DNA from: Kitasatospora sp. SUK 42
Lineage (GTDB): Bacteria; Actinomycetota; Actinomycetes; Streptomycetales; Streptomycetaceae
Length of the DNA: 64,000 bases
Assembly (NCBI RefSeq): GCF_015776785.2
Contig: NZ_LFMD02000003.1
Coordinates: forward strand, 397,798 to 461,797
Reading direction: 5' to 3'
The first letter of the stretch is position 1. Every line of letters begins with the position of its first letter. The position numbers and the translations under genes were made by a program. The notes under the pieces were generated by a model, which was not told where the DNA came from, ran no database searches, and worked only from the letters and a program-made list of their open reading frames with translations. Below are positions 51,664 to 59,804 of this stretch, piece by piece.

Positions 51664-52761
51664 ATGGGACGACGCGCTCTGGGGGTGCTCGCGGCCCTGG
51701 CCCTGCTGGGCGGGGTGACGTACGCACTGATCCCGGACGACGGGCCGGAGGCGAAGAAGCTGGTGACGGTCACCGGGCTGGTCGGTTCGGAGAAACGGTC
51801 CTTCTTCGAAAGCCCGGAAGTGAAGGCCGAGTTGGCGAAGCAGGGCCTGGAGGTCCACGCGGACCCGACCGGGTCCTGGACGATGAGCGAGCAGGCGAGG
51901 AGCACGCCCGGGCTGGACTTCGCCTTCCCGGCGAGCACCGCGCCGGCCCGCGAGATCCAGCGCAACTGGGGGCAGCAGGACTCTCCACTGGTGCCGTTCT
52001 ACTCCCCGCTGGTGGTCGTCACCCACGCCGAGGTGGCGCAGATCCTCAGGGACAACAACCGTGCGGCCCAGGACGCTTCGGGCGTCTGGACGTTCAAGAT
52101 GGACCAGTACGTGGCCGATCTGAAGGCCGGCCGGAGGTGGCAGGAGCTGAACGTGCCGGCGGAGCACTCCGAGCTGGCCGGCCCGATCTTCGTGACCTCC
52201 ACCGATCCGGAGAGCTCCTCCTCGGGCGCGCTGTACGTCGCGCTGCTCTCGTACATCCTGAACAACCACCAGGTGGTGTCCGACGACGCCGCCGTCGAGG
52301 CCACCCGGCCGGTCCTGCACCAGGCGACCACGATGCAGGGCGGCCAGAAGAGCAGCAGCGACGAGCCGTTCCGGGACTTCCAGGCGGGCGTCGGCAATCC
52401 GCTGGTCTTCGGGTACGAGTCCCAGGTCGCCGCGCTGGTGGCGCAGGGCCAGTCGACCGGGGACACGGTGGTGATGTACCCGGACACCACGATCTACTCC
52501 GACCACACCATCATCGCCCGCACCGACAACGGCCGGAAGCTCGCCGCCCTGCTCCAGGACGACGAGGCGCTGCGCACCCTGGAGGCGAAGTTCGGCTTCC
52601 GCCCGCAGGCCCGCCCCGACGCCCTCAACGACCTGGTGAAGAACACCAGGCAGCCGGTCTTCGCCCAGAACCTGGCGGCGGCGAAGGTGAAGCAGTGGCA
52701 GGTCCCGTCGCTGGACATCCTGCAGAAACTGACCGCCGCGGCCAAGGGGGGCCAGAAGTGA
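51664..52761 (+). CDS. Extracellular substrate-binding protein (SBP_bac_11-like)
   Basis: 365 residues. One N-terminal hydrophobic segment (ALGVLAALALLGGVTYAL, residues 5-22) without lipobox acts as signal or anchor. The rest is a type-II substrate-binding fold: LDFAFPASTAPAREIQ, PLVPFYSPLVVVTHAEVAQIL, SSSGALYVALLSYIL and DTVVMYPDTTIYSDHTI. No permease or ATPase is nearby, so it is unlikely to be a simple uptake protein. The GTG of the next gene overlaps its stop. GAGGGGGAAA lies upstream of the ATG. Confidence 0.8.
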   Translation: MGRRALGVLAALALLGGVTYALIPDDGPEAKKLVTVTGLVGSEKRSFFESPEVKAELAKQGLEVHADPTGSWTMSEQARSTPGLDFAFPASTAPAREIQRNWGQQDSPLVPFYSPLVVVTHAEVAQILRDNNRAAQDASGVWTFKMDQYVADLKAGRRWQELNVPAEHSELAGPIFVTSTDPESSSSGALYVALLSYILNNHQVVSDDAAVEATRPVLHQATTMQGGQKSSSDEPFRDFQAGVGNPLVFGYESQVAALVAQGQSTGDTVVMYPDTTIYSDHTIIARTDNGRKLAALLQDDEALRTLEAKFGFRPQARPDALNDLVKNTRQPVFAQNLAAAKVKQWQVPSLDILQKLTAAAKGGQK

Positions 52762-54413
52762 ACGTCCCGATGAAGCGCCGCGGTTGGATCACCGCCGTCC
52801 TGGCGGCGGTGCTCGCGGCGGCCACCGCCTGCACCTCCTCCGGCACCCCCGCCCCGCGCCCCAATCCCACCGACCCGCCCGCCGAGACCGCCCGCCCCGG
52901 GGTGCTGCGGATCCTGGCCGGCAGTGAACTCCAGGACCTGGCACCGGTCCTGGAGGACGCCCGGAAGGCGACCGGGGTGACGGTGCAGTTCTCCTGGACG
53001 GGCACCCTGGACGGCGCGGACGCGGTCTCCTCGGGCCGGGCGGACGGCAAGTACGACGCCGTCTGGTTCCCGTCCAACCAGTACCTGCGGCTCGACCCGG
53101 CCGGGAAGTCGAAGGTGCTGTCGGAGACCCCGGTGATGGTCTCCCCGGTGGCCGTCGGGGTGCGCACCTCGGTGCTGGGGGAACTGGGCTGGGGGGACGG
53201 CTCGAAGGTCACCTGGGCGCAGATCGGCGACGCGGCCGCGGCCGGGAAGCTGCCGTACGGGATGTCCGACCCGTCGCGCTCCAACTCCGGCTTCTCCGGC
53301 CTGGTCGCGGTGGCCTCGGCCTTCTCCGGCGCGCAGGCGGCGCTGACCGAGGCGGACGTGCAGAAGGCCGCGCCGCGGCTGAAGCAGTTCTTCACCGACC
53401 AGAAGCTGACCTCGGGCTCCTCGGGCTGGCTGGCGCAGGCGTACACCCGGGCCGAGCCGGGCAAGGTGGGCGCCCTGGTGAACTACGAGTCGGTGCTGCT
53501 GTCGCTGAACCGGACGCTGCCGCCGGAGCAGCGGCTGACGGTGGTGCGTCCGGTGGACGGGGTGGTGTCGGCGGACTACCCGCTGTCCCTGCTGTCCTCG
53601 GCGGCGCAGAGCGAGCGCGAGTCGTTCCAGCGGCTGACCTCGTACCTGCTGAAGGAGGACGTGCAGAAGCGCATCTCCGAGGTGACGCTGCGCCGCCCGG
53701 TGACGGCGGGCGCGGCCCCGGCGTCGGAGCTGCCGGCGGACCGGCGCCGCGAGCTGCCGTTCCCGGGGACGCGGGCGGTCGCGGACGGGCTGCTGGCCGC
53801 GTACCAGAACGAGCTGCGCCGCCCGTCGAGGACGGTGTACGTGCTGGACACCTCCGGTTCGATGGAGGGCTCGCGGCTGAACGCGCTGAAGGCGGCGCTG
53901 GGCCGGCTGACGGGCGCGGACGACACCCGCGGGGTGCGCCGCTTCCGGGACCGCGAGGAGGTGACGCTGCTCTCCTTCGCGTCGAAGGTGAAGTGGACGA
54001 AGACGCACGCCGTTCCGGCGTCCGGCAGCCAGCCGGATCCGCAGGCGGAGCTGGCGTCGATCAACGCGGACGTGCAGTCGCTGTCGGCCTCGGGCGGCAC
54101 CGCGCTGTACGACTCGCTGGAGGAGGCATACCGGGTGATCGAGCGGCAGCAGGCGGCCGCGGGGGACGACCGCTTCACCTCGATCGTGCTGATGACGGAC
54201 GGGGAGAGCAACGAGGGCGCCACCGACGCCGACTTCAAGCGGTTCCACGACGGGCTGCCGGCCGGGGAGAAGGCGATCCCGGTGTTCCCGATCAGGTTCG
54301 GCGAGGCCGCGGTGAGCCAGTTGCAGGGGGTCGCGGACCTGAGCGGCGGCAAGCTGTTCGACGGCACGGGTTCGCTGGACGGCGTGTTCGAGGAGATCCG
54401 TGGCTACCAGTGA
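52758..54413 (+). CDS. Lipoprotein with substrate-binding and von Willebrand A domains
   Basis: 551 residues. Lipoprotein signal with a lipobox-like AATACTSS; a type-II binding fold (about 45-340: LRILAGSELQDLAPVLEDARK, SSGRADGKYDAVWFPSNQYL, SDPSRSNSGFSGLVAVASAF) is followed by a VWA domain (about 360-545). The MIDAS metal site is complete to the eye: VLDTSGSMEGSR (DxSxS), ASGGTALYDSL (Thr) and LMTDGESNEG (Asp). Such fusions are found in actinobacteria near tellurite/toxic-anion-type genes, but their role is not established. Start GTG overlaps the previous stop; it overlaps the next gene by 14 bp. Confidence 0.82.
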   Translation: MNVPMKRRGWITAVLAAVLAAATACTSSGTPAPRPNPTDPPAETARPGVLRILAGSELQDLAPVLEDARKATGVTVQFSWTGTLDGADAVSSGRADGKYDAVWFPSNQYLRLDPAGKSKVLSETPVMVSPVAVGVRTSVLGELGWGDGSKVTWAQIGDAAAAGKLPYGMSDPSRSNSGFSGLVAVASAFSGAQAALTEADVQKAAPRLKQFFTDQKLTSGSSGWLAQAYTRAEPGKVGALVNYESVLLSLNRTLPPEQRLTVVRPVDGVVSADYPLSLLSSAAQSERESFQRLTSYLLKEDVQKRISEVTLRRPVTAGAAPASELPADRRRELPFPGTRAVADGLLAAYQNELRRPSRTVYVLDTSGSMEGSRLNALKAALGRLTGADDTRGVRRFRDREEVTLLSFASKVKWTKTHAVPASGSQPDPQAELASINADVQSLSASGGTALYDSLEEAYRVIERQQAAAGDDRFTSIVLMTDGESNEGATDADFKRFHDGLPAGEKAIPVFPIRFGEAAVSQLQGVADLSGGKLFDGTGSLDGVFEEIRGYQ

Positions 54414-55011
54414 CGGGTTGGGCCGGTGGGCGCTGCGGTACCTGGAGTCGACCAGGAACCTGGTCGGCTGCGCGGGCGGCGCGGTCGGGCTGGGGCTCCA
54501 CTTCGCCGGGCTGGGCGGGGCGTGGTGGCCGGGGGTGGTGGCCGGGCTGTACGGGGTCGGCGCGCTGCTGACGCCCGGCCGGGCGGCCGAGGGGCCCGAG
54601 GGGCCCGAGGAGCCGGAGCAGGACCCGAAACCGGCCTCCGAATCCCGGCCGGAACCCCGGCCGGAGCCGGGCCCCGTACGCCCGGAGCCGGAGCCGGAGC
54701 CTGTACGCCCGCAGCCGGAGCCGGAGCCCGTACGCCCGGAGCCGCCGCGCGATCCGGAGCTGGAGGTCCTCGCCGGCTACCTGGGCACCGTCCCGCTGCC
54801 CGCCTCCGCCGGGGTGGACGCCCTGCTGGCCGCGCTGCGCGAGTGCGGCCCCGGCCCGGTGGCGGACGGGATCGTCCGCCACCGGCTGCCGGTCGCGGTG
54901 GACGGCTACCTGCGGGCGCGGACCTGGCTGCCGTGGGCGGGCCCGGACGCGCCGGACCCGGCGGCGGAGCTGGGCCGCGAGGTGAAGCAGCTCTGCTCCG
55001 AGCTGGCCTGA
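54400..55011 (+). CDS. Proline-rich membrane protein, third gene of the VWA unit
   Basis: 203 residues, family not recognised. Two membrane segments lie within residues 20-57 (LVGCAGGAVGLGLHFAGL, then WWPGVVAGLYGVGALLTPG). A Pro/Glu-rich repeat linker follows (PEPEPEPVRPQPEPEPVRPEP spans the middle, about 70-115), then a globular C-terminal domain of about 85 residues (LEVLAGYLGTVPLPASAGVDALLAAL). The linker could span the cell wall or reach between complexes. It overlaps the VWA gene by 14 bp, so the three genes form one unit. Confidence 0.72.
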   Translation: MATSDGLGRWALRYLESTRNLVGCAGGAVGLGLHFAGLGGAWWPGVVAGLYGVGALLTPGRAAEGPEGPEEPEQDPKPASESRPEPRPEPGPVRPEPEPEPVRPQPEPEPVRPEPPRDPELEVLAGYLGTVPLPASAGVDALLAALRECGPGPVADGIVRHRLPVAVDGYLRARTWLPWAGPDAPDPAAELGREVKQLCSELA

Positions 55012-55231
55012 TCCCCTACCACCTCCCGGCCCGCCCATCCTCGTCACGAACGAGTCGCCAAGATCTCACCTGTTGGCAACGTCGAAGGGCTACCCATCGG
55101 CCCGGCCCGCACGGCACACTTCCACTCGCGTCCTTCTACGCGCGTCAACGCATGGCGCACGCGCCGACGCACCTCGTACGCACACCAGTTGACGGTCCAT
55201 CCGCCGTCGTTCCCACTCGGGAGAGTCGTCC

Positions 55232-57076
55232 ATGTCCCTGAACCGCCGTGACTTCGTCGCCCGGTCCGCAGCCACCGCCGCCGGCGCCGCCCTGGCCGGC
55301 GGGGCCGTCGTCGCCGCCGCCCCCGCCGCCGCGGCCGCCGAGCCGAACACGGCGGCCGCCAAGGGTGACAAGGGCAACAAGGGCAAGCCCCGCCGCCAGT
55401 CCTTCACCGTGATGGGCACCACCGACCTGCACGGCCGGGTGCTCAACTGGGACTACTTCACCGACGCCGAGTACGTCGACAAGGCGCACAACGCGGTCGG
55501 CCTCGCCAAGATCTCCACCCTGGCCAACCAGGTCCGCGAGGAGAAGGGCTGGGACCGCTGCCTGCTCGTCGACTCGGGCGACATCATCCAGGGCACCCAG
55601 CTGAGCTACTACTTCGCCCGGATCGAGCCGATCGCCACCGACGGCGACAACGTGCCCGACCACCCGATGGCCGTCGCCATGAACCTCATGGAGTACGACG
55701 CCGCCGCGCTCGGCAACCACGAGTTCAACTACGGCATCCCCACCACGAAGGCCTTCGAGGACCAGCTGGAGTTCCCGCTGCTGGGCGCCAACGCGCTGCA
55801 CGCGAAGAACGAGAAGCCGGCCTTCCCGCCCTTCGTGATCAAGGAGCTGCACCTGGGCGAGGGCAAGCCGCTGAAGGTCGGCATCCTCGGCCTCACCAAC
55901 CCCGGCATCGCGATCTGGGACAAGGCCAACGTCAGCGGCAAGATGGTCTTCCCGGGCATCGTGGAGACCGCCGCCAAGTACGTGCCCCGGATGAAGGCGG
56001 CCGGCGCGGACGTCATCTTCGTCTCCGCCCACTCCGGCATCGACGAGCCCACCACCTACGGCGACCAGCTGCCCTGGCCCGAGGACGCCTCCGGCGAGAT
56101 GGCCGCGACCGTGCCGGACATCGACGCGGTGCTGGTCGGCCACACCCACAAGGAGGTGCCGCAGCGCCTCATCGTCAACAAGAAGACCGGCAGGACGGTC
56201 GTGCTCTCCGAGCCGCTGTGCTGGGGCCAGCGGCTGAGCTGCTTCGACTTCGAGGTCGAGTTCGCCGACGGCGCCTGGAAGGTCGTCTCGGTCTCCTCCC
56301 GGGTGCTGAACTCCAACACCGTGCCGGAGAACCCGGAGATCGCCAACGCCATCACCGAGCAGCACAAGAAGGTCGTGGCGTACGTCAACCAGAACATCGG
56401 CACCAGCAAGATCGAGCTGTCGATCGCCGACGCCCGCTTCAAGGCCACCCCGATCATCGACCTCATCGGCAAGGTGCAGGCCGACGCCGTCAAGGACGCG
56501 CTGGCGGGCGGGCAGTACGCCAACCTGCCGGTGCTGGCCCAGGCCGCGCCCTTCAACCGCACCGCGCTGATCCCGTCCGGCCAGGTCAAGCTGCGCGACG
56601 CGGCCGGCCTGTACATCTACGAGAACACCCTGGAGGCCCGCATCCTGACGGGCGCCCAGCTCAAGGACTACCTGGAGTTCTCGGCGAAGTACTACTACCA
56701 GCTCGCCCCGGGCGCCGCGGTCGACAAGGACGCCATGACCGGCGCCGAGAGCACCCCGGACTACAACTACGACTCGGTCTACGGCCTGAGCTACGACATC
56801 GACATCGCCCAGCCCAAGGGCCAGCGGATCCTCAACCTCACCTTCCAGGGCAAGCCGATCGACCCGGCCGCCCAGTTCGTCCTCGCCGTCAACAACTACC
56901 GCGCCAACGGCGGCGGCAACTTCCCGCACGTCGCGAACGCCAAGCTGGTCTGGTCGAACTCCGACGAGATCCGCAACACCATGATCGCCTGGGTCAAGGC
57001 CAAGGGCGTCATCGACCCCGCCGACTTCTTCACCAACTCCTGGCGCCTCGTCCGCGCCGGCCAGCCGGTGTTCTAG
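55232..57076 (+). CDS. Tat-exported 5'-nucleotidase/2',3'-cyclic phosphodiesterase
   Basis: 614 residues. A Tat signal is clear: NRRDFVARSAATAAGAALAG at residue 4, then AAPAAAAAE. The metallophosphoesterase domain (about 55-340) has TTDLHGRV (DxH), LLVDSGDIIQG (GD), ALGNHEFNYG (GNHE) and VGHTHKEVP (GHxH). The 5'-nucleotidase C-terminal domain (about 370-580) has APFNRTALIPSGQVKLRDA and FVLAVNNYRANGGGNFP, which stacks the base. It releases phosphate and nucleosides from nucleotides outside the cell, so it probably serves phosphate or purine supply. GGGAGAG precedes the ATG; I see no clear Pho box upstream. Confidence 0.93.
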   Translation: MSLNRRDFVARSAATAAGAALAGGAVVAAAPAAAAAEPNTAAAKGDKGNKGKPRRQSFTVMGTTDLHGRVLNWDYFTDAEYVDKAHNAVGLAKISTLANQVREEKGWDRCLLVDSGDIIQGTQLSYYFARIEPIATDGDNVPDHPMAVAMNLMEYDAAALGNHEFNYGIPTTKAFEDQLEFPLLGANALHAKNEKPAFPPFVIKELHLGEGKPLKVGILGLTNPGIAIWDKANVSGKMVFPGIVETAAKYVPRMKAAGADVIFVSAHSGIDEPTTYGDQLPWPEDASGEMAATVPDIDAVLVGHTHKEVPQRLIVNKKTGRTVVLSEPLCWGQRLSCFDFEVEFADGAWKVVSVSSRVLNSNTVPENPEIANAITEQHKKVVAYVNQNIGTSKIELSIADARFKATPIIDLIGKVQADAVKDALAGGQYANLPVLAQAAPFNRTALIPSGQVKLRDAAGLYIYENTLEARILTGAQLKDYLEFSAKYYYQLAPGAAVDKDAMTGAESTPDYNYDSVYGLSYDIDIAQPKGQRILNLTFQGKPIDPAAQFVLAVNNYRANGGGNFPHVANAKLVWSNSDEIRNTMIAWVKAKGVIDPADFFTNSWRLVRAGQPVF

Positions 57077-57087
57077 TCGCATCCCGC

Positions 57088-57125
57088 CGAGGTGCCGCCG
57101 GGTCCCACGACCCGGCGGCACCTCG
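57088..57125 (+). terminator. Terminator of the 5'-nucleotidase gene
   Basis: Perfect 17-bp stem CGAGGTGCCGCCGGGTC / GACCCGGCGGCACCTCG, loop CCAC, twelve bases after the stop. Confidence 0.85.
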
Positions 57126-57146
57126 CCGTTCCGGAACGGTGGGACC

Positions 57147-57710
57147 ATGCTCCGCATGGTCGAGTCGAACCACCGAATCCTCTCGTACGCTCGCACTCTG
57201 GCCCCGCCATCGGGCTGGAAGGTCGAGGTGTCCGGCGACACGGTCGTCATCACGGCGACCCCGAGCACGCTCCACCAGTTCAACCTCCTTTCGCTCCGCC
57301 GCCAGTTCGAGGCTCACAGGCCCGCCGACCTGATGCCGAGCGAGAACACCGACCTCGCCTCCCCGAACGTCGGCAAGCTGCGCAACCCCGACCTGACCTA
57401 CATCCCGCTCTCGGCCGTCGAGCTCGGCGGCAACGAGGTGCCCGCCGAGCAGGCGGCCATCGCGGTGGAGATCGTCTCGCCGTCGAACCCGGAGAACGAC
57501 CTGGTCGGCAAGGTCCGCGACTATCCGCTGATGGGCATCCCGCTGTACCTGCTGATCGACCCGCGCGAGGGCGACATCACCCTCTACTCGGAGCCCTCCG
57601 GCAGCGGCTACCACCAGCGGTGGATCGGCAGGTTCGGCGACCGCGTGCCGATCCCGGCCCCCTTCGACTTCGAACTCGCCACCGACGCGCTTCTCCGCTA
57701 CCCGGTCTGA
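57147..57710 (+). CDS. Uma2-family (DUF820) PD-(D/E)XK nuclease-like protein
   Basis: 187 residues. Typical DUF820/Uma2 features: LASPNVGKLRNPDLTYIP (the Asp of PD), AAIAVEIVSPSNPENDLVGKVRDYPLMGIPLYLLIDP with the Glu and Lys of the nuclease core, and a C-terminal beta strand region. The family has the restriction-endonuclease fold but its biological role is unknown; streptomycetes carry many copies. No partner gene is evident. Confidence 0.87.
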   Translation: MLRMVESNHRILSYARTLAPPSGWKVEVSGDTVVITATPSTLHQFNLLSLRRQFEAHRPADLMPSENTDLASPNVGKLRNPDLTYIPLSAVELGGNEVPAEQAAIAVEIVSPSNPENDLVGKVRDYPLMGIPLYLLIDPREGDITLYSEPSGSGYHQRWIGRFGDRVPIPAPFDFELATDALLRYPV

Positions 57711-57847
57711 GCCGCTCGTCCGGCGAGACGATCGGACATCCGGCGAAGACTGGAGGATATTCAGCCGCTCAGTCGATCTCCCTATCGTTGAGGACATCAC
57801 GAACGGCCCCACGGGGGGCCGGTGTTGACCGGGTGAGGGAGAGAGCG

Positions 57848-58774
57848 ATGCGGGCGATCGTGCAGAAGGAGTTCGGCGGGCCGGAGGTCATGGAGCTGGC
57901 CGAGGTCGAGCGGCCGGAGCTGCTGGCCGGGGAGGTGCTGGTGCGGGTGCGGGCCGCCGGGGTGAACCCGGTGGACACGATCGTGCGGTCGGGGGTGTAC
58001 CCGCTGCTGGGCCAGCCGCCGTTCACCGTGGGCTGGGACGTCTCCGGGGTGGTCGAGGAGGCCGCCCCGGGGGCCCGGTACCGGGTGGGCGAGGAGGTGT
58101 ACGGGATGCCGTTCTTCCCCCGCGCCGCCGGCGCCTACGCCGAGTACGTGGCCTCGCCCTCCCGGCAGCTGGCCCGCAAGCCCGCCACGCTGGACCACGC
58201 CCAGGCCGCCGCCCTCCCGCTGGCCGCGCTGACCGCCTGGCAGGGCCTGGTGGACATGGCCGGGGTCGCCGAGGGGCAGCGGGTGCTGATCCACCGCGCG
58301 GCCGGCGGTGTCGGCCACCTGGCCGTGCAGATCGCCAAGGCCCGCGGCGCGTACGTGATCGCCCTCGCCAGCGAGCCCAAGCACGCCTACCTCAAGGAGA
58401 TCGGCGCCGACGAGGTGATCGACTACCGCACCACCGACTACACCGAGGCCGTCGCGGACGTCGACATCGTCCTCGACTCCTCCTCGGAGAACACCCGTTC
58501 GCTGAAGGTGCTGAAGCCCGGCGGCGTCCTGGTCAGCATCATGGAGTTCGGCGACCAGGAGCTCGCCGCCGCGATCGAGGCCGCCGGGCGCCGCTTCGTG
58601 GGCATCGCGGTCGAGCCCGACTACGCGGCGCTGGAGGCGATCGCCGCCCTGGTCGACGAGGGCCGGATCCGTCCGCACGTCGCCGAGGCCTTCCCGCTCG
58701 CCGAGGCCGGGAGGGCCCACGAGCTGGTGGGCTCCGGTACCGTCCAGGGCAAGGTCGTGCTGACCGTCGACTGA
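57848..58774 (+). CDS. NADP-dependent quinone oxidoreductase-like (MDR family, zinc-free)
   Basis: 308 residues. An N-terminal GroES-like domain (LLAGEVLVRVRAAGVNPVDTIVRSG) and nucleotide-binding VLIHRAAGGVGHLAVQIAKARGA (near 140-162) mark the medium-chain reductase family. The zinc-ligand cysteines are absent, as in quinone oxidoreductases. It probably reduces quinones or enones with NADPH. GGGAGAGAG precedes the ATG. An AraC gene follows after 32 bp in the same direction and may control it. Confidence 0.9.
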   Translation: MRAIVQKEFGGPEVMELAEVERPELLAGEVLVRVRAAGVNPVDTIVRSGVYPLLGQPPFTVGWDVSGVVEEAAPGARYRVGEEVYGMPFFPRAAGAYAEYVASPSRQLARKPATLDHAQAAALPLAALTAWQGLVDMAGVAEGQRVLIHRAAGGVGHLAVQIAKARGAYVIALASEPKHAYLKEIGADEVIDYRTTDYTEAVADVDIVLDSSSENTRSLKVLKPGGVLVSIMEFGDQELAAAIEAAGRRFVGIAVEPDYAALEAIAALVDEGRIRPHVAEAFPLAEAGRAHELVGSGTVQGKVVLTVD

Positions 58775-58806
58775 GAACACGCCGACCACGGCCGCAGGAG
58801 GCGGGC

Positions 58807-59742
58807 ATGGACATCCTGACCGAGGCGCTGGCCTCGATGCGGACGGCGCACCCCGCGTCCGTCCGGACCGAGGGCCGCGCGCCCTGGGCCCTGCGCCTGC
58901 CCCCGGTGCTCGGGGCCGGCTTCCACGTGGTGCTGTACGGCACCTGCTGGCTCGTCCCGGTGGATCCGGCCGTGTGCGGCGCGCCCGTCCCGCTCAGCCC
59001 CGGGGACGTGGTGTTCCTGCGGGACGCCCACAGCCACGTGCTGGCCGACCACCCGCAGACCCCTCCGGTGGAGGCGCGGGCCTGCCGGATCGCCCCCGGC
59101 TCGCCGATCGGCACCCTGTCGCTGGGCGGCGACGGCGCCCGCACCAGTCTGCTGTGCGGCAACTACCACCTGGACCAGGGCCGTCCGCACCCGCTGGTCC
59201 GCCAGCTGCCGGCCCTGATCCACCTGCCGACCCGGCACGGCCGCCACCCCGAACTGGCCGCCGCCGTCCAGCTGTTGGGCGCCGAGCTGGAGAACCCGCG
59301 GATCGGCTCGGCCGGGATCGTCCCGGCCCTGATCGACTCGCTGCTGCTGTACGTCCTGCGGGCCTGGTTCGAGGACCAGCCGACCGCGACCGCCGCGGGC
59401 TGGGCGGCGGCGCTGCGGGACGCCGCCGTGGCCCCCGCCCTGGCGGCGATCCACGAGGCCCCGGCCACCGCGTGGACGGTGGAGTCGCTGGCGGAGCGGG
59501 CGGGCCTGTCCCGGGCCGCCTTCGCCCGCCGCTTCACCTCGATGGTGGGCGAGCCGCCGATGGCGTACCTGACCCGCTGGCGGATGACCACGGCCGCCCG
59601 GCTGCTGCGCGAGTCCGAGGCGCCGCTGACGGCGGTGGCGGCGCGGACCGGGTACGGCTCGGAGTACGCCTTCGCCAAGGCGTTCAAGCGGGAGTTCGGC
59701 CAGGCCCCCGGCGGCTACCGCCGGGAGGCCCGGGCCGCATGA
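58807..59742 (+). CDS. AraC-family transcriptional regulator (cupin_6 type)
   Basis: 311 residues. An N-terminal cupin-like sensor (LRLPPVLGAGFHVVLYGTCWL, LSPGDVVFLRDAHSHVLADHP, RTSLLCGNYHLDQGRPHPL) matches the AraC-binding-like cupin_6 group. A linker is followed by two helix-turn-helix motifs (WTVESLAERAGLSRAAFARRF and LTAVAARTGYGSEYAFAKAFKREFGQAPGGYRRE, shown only by their starts). It is just downstream of an oxidoreductase gene, which such regulators commonly control. The gene end lies in a 26-bp periodic repeat. Confidence 0.9.
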   Translation: MDILTEALASMRTAHPASVRTEGRAPWALRLPPVLGAGFHVVLYGTCWLVPVDPAVCGAPVPLSPGDVVFLRDAHSHVLADHPQTPPVEARACRIAPGSPIGTLSLGGDGARTSLLCGNYHLDQGRPHPLVRQLPALIHLPTRHGRHPELAAAVQLLGAELENPRIGSAGIVPALIDSLLLYVLRAWFEDQPTATAAGWAAALRDAAVAPALAAIHEAPATAWTVESLAERAGLSRAAFARRFTSMVGEPPMAYLTRWRMTTAARLLRESEAPLTAVAARTGYGSEYAFAKAFKREFGQAPGGYRREARAA

Positions 59743-59790
59743 ACCCTGGGCGGGCCCGGGCCGCCTGAACGCTCAGCAGGCCCGGGCCGC
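59727..59790. repeat. 26-bp period repeat at the AraC gene stop
   Basis: GGCCCGGGCCGC starts at 59727, 59753 and 59779, exactly 26 bp apart. The first copy holds the final codons before the TGA; the second copy again runs into TGA, now in another frame. Confidence 0.88.
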
Positions 59791-59804
59791 CCGCACCCAC
59801 GGTC

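Noticed and set aside
55012..55231. Pho box upstream of the 5'-nucleotidase
   Set aside because: Single GTTCACC-like fragments occur, but no tandem 11-bp units in the needed spacing.
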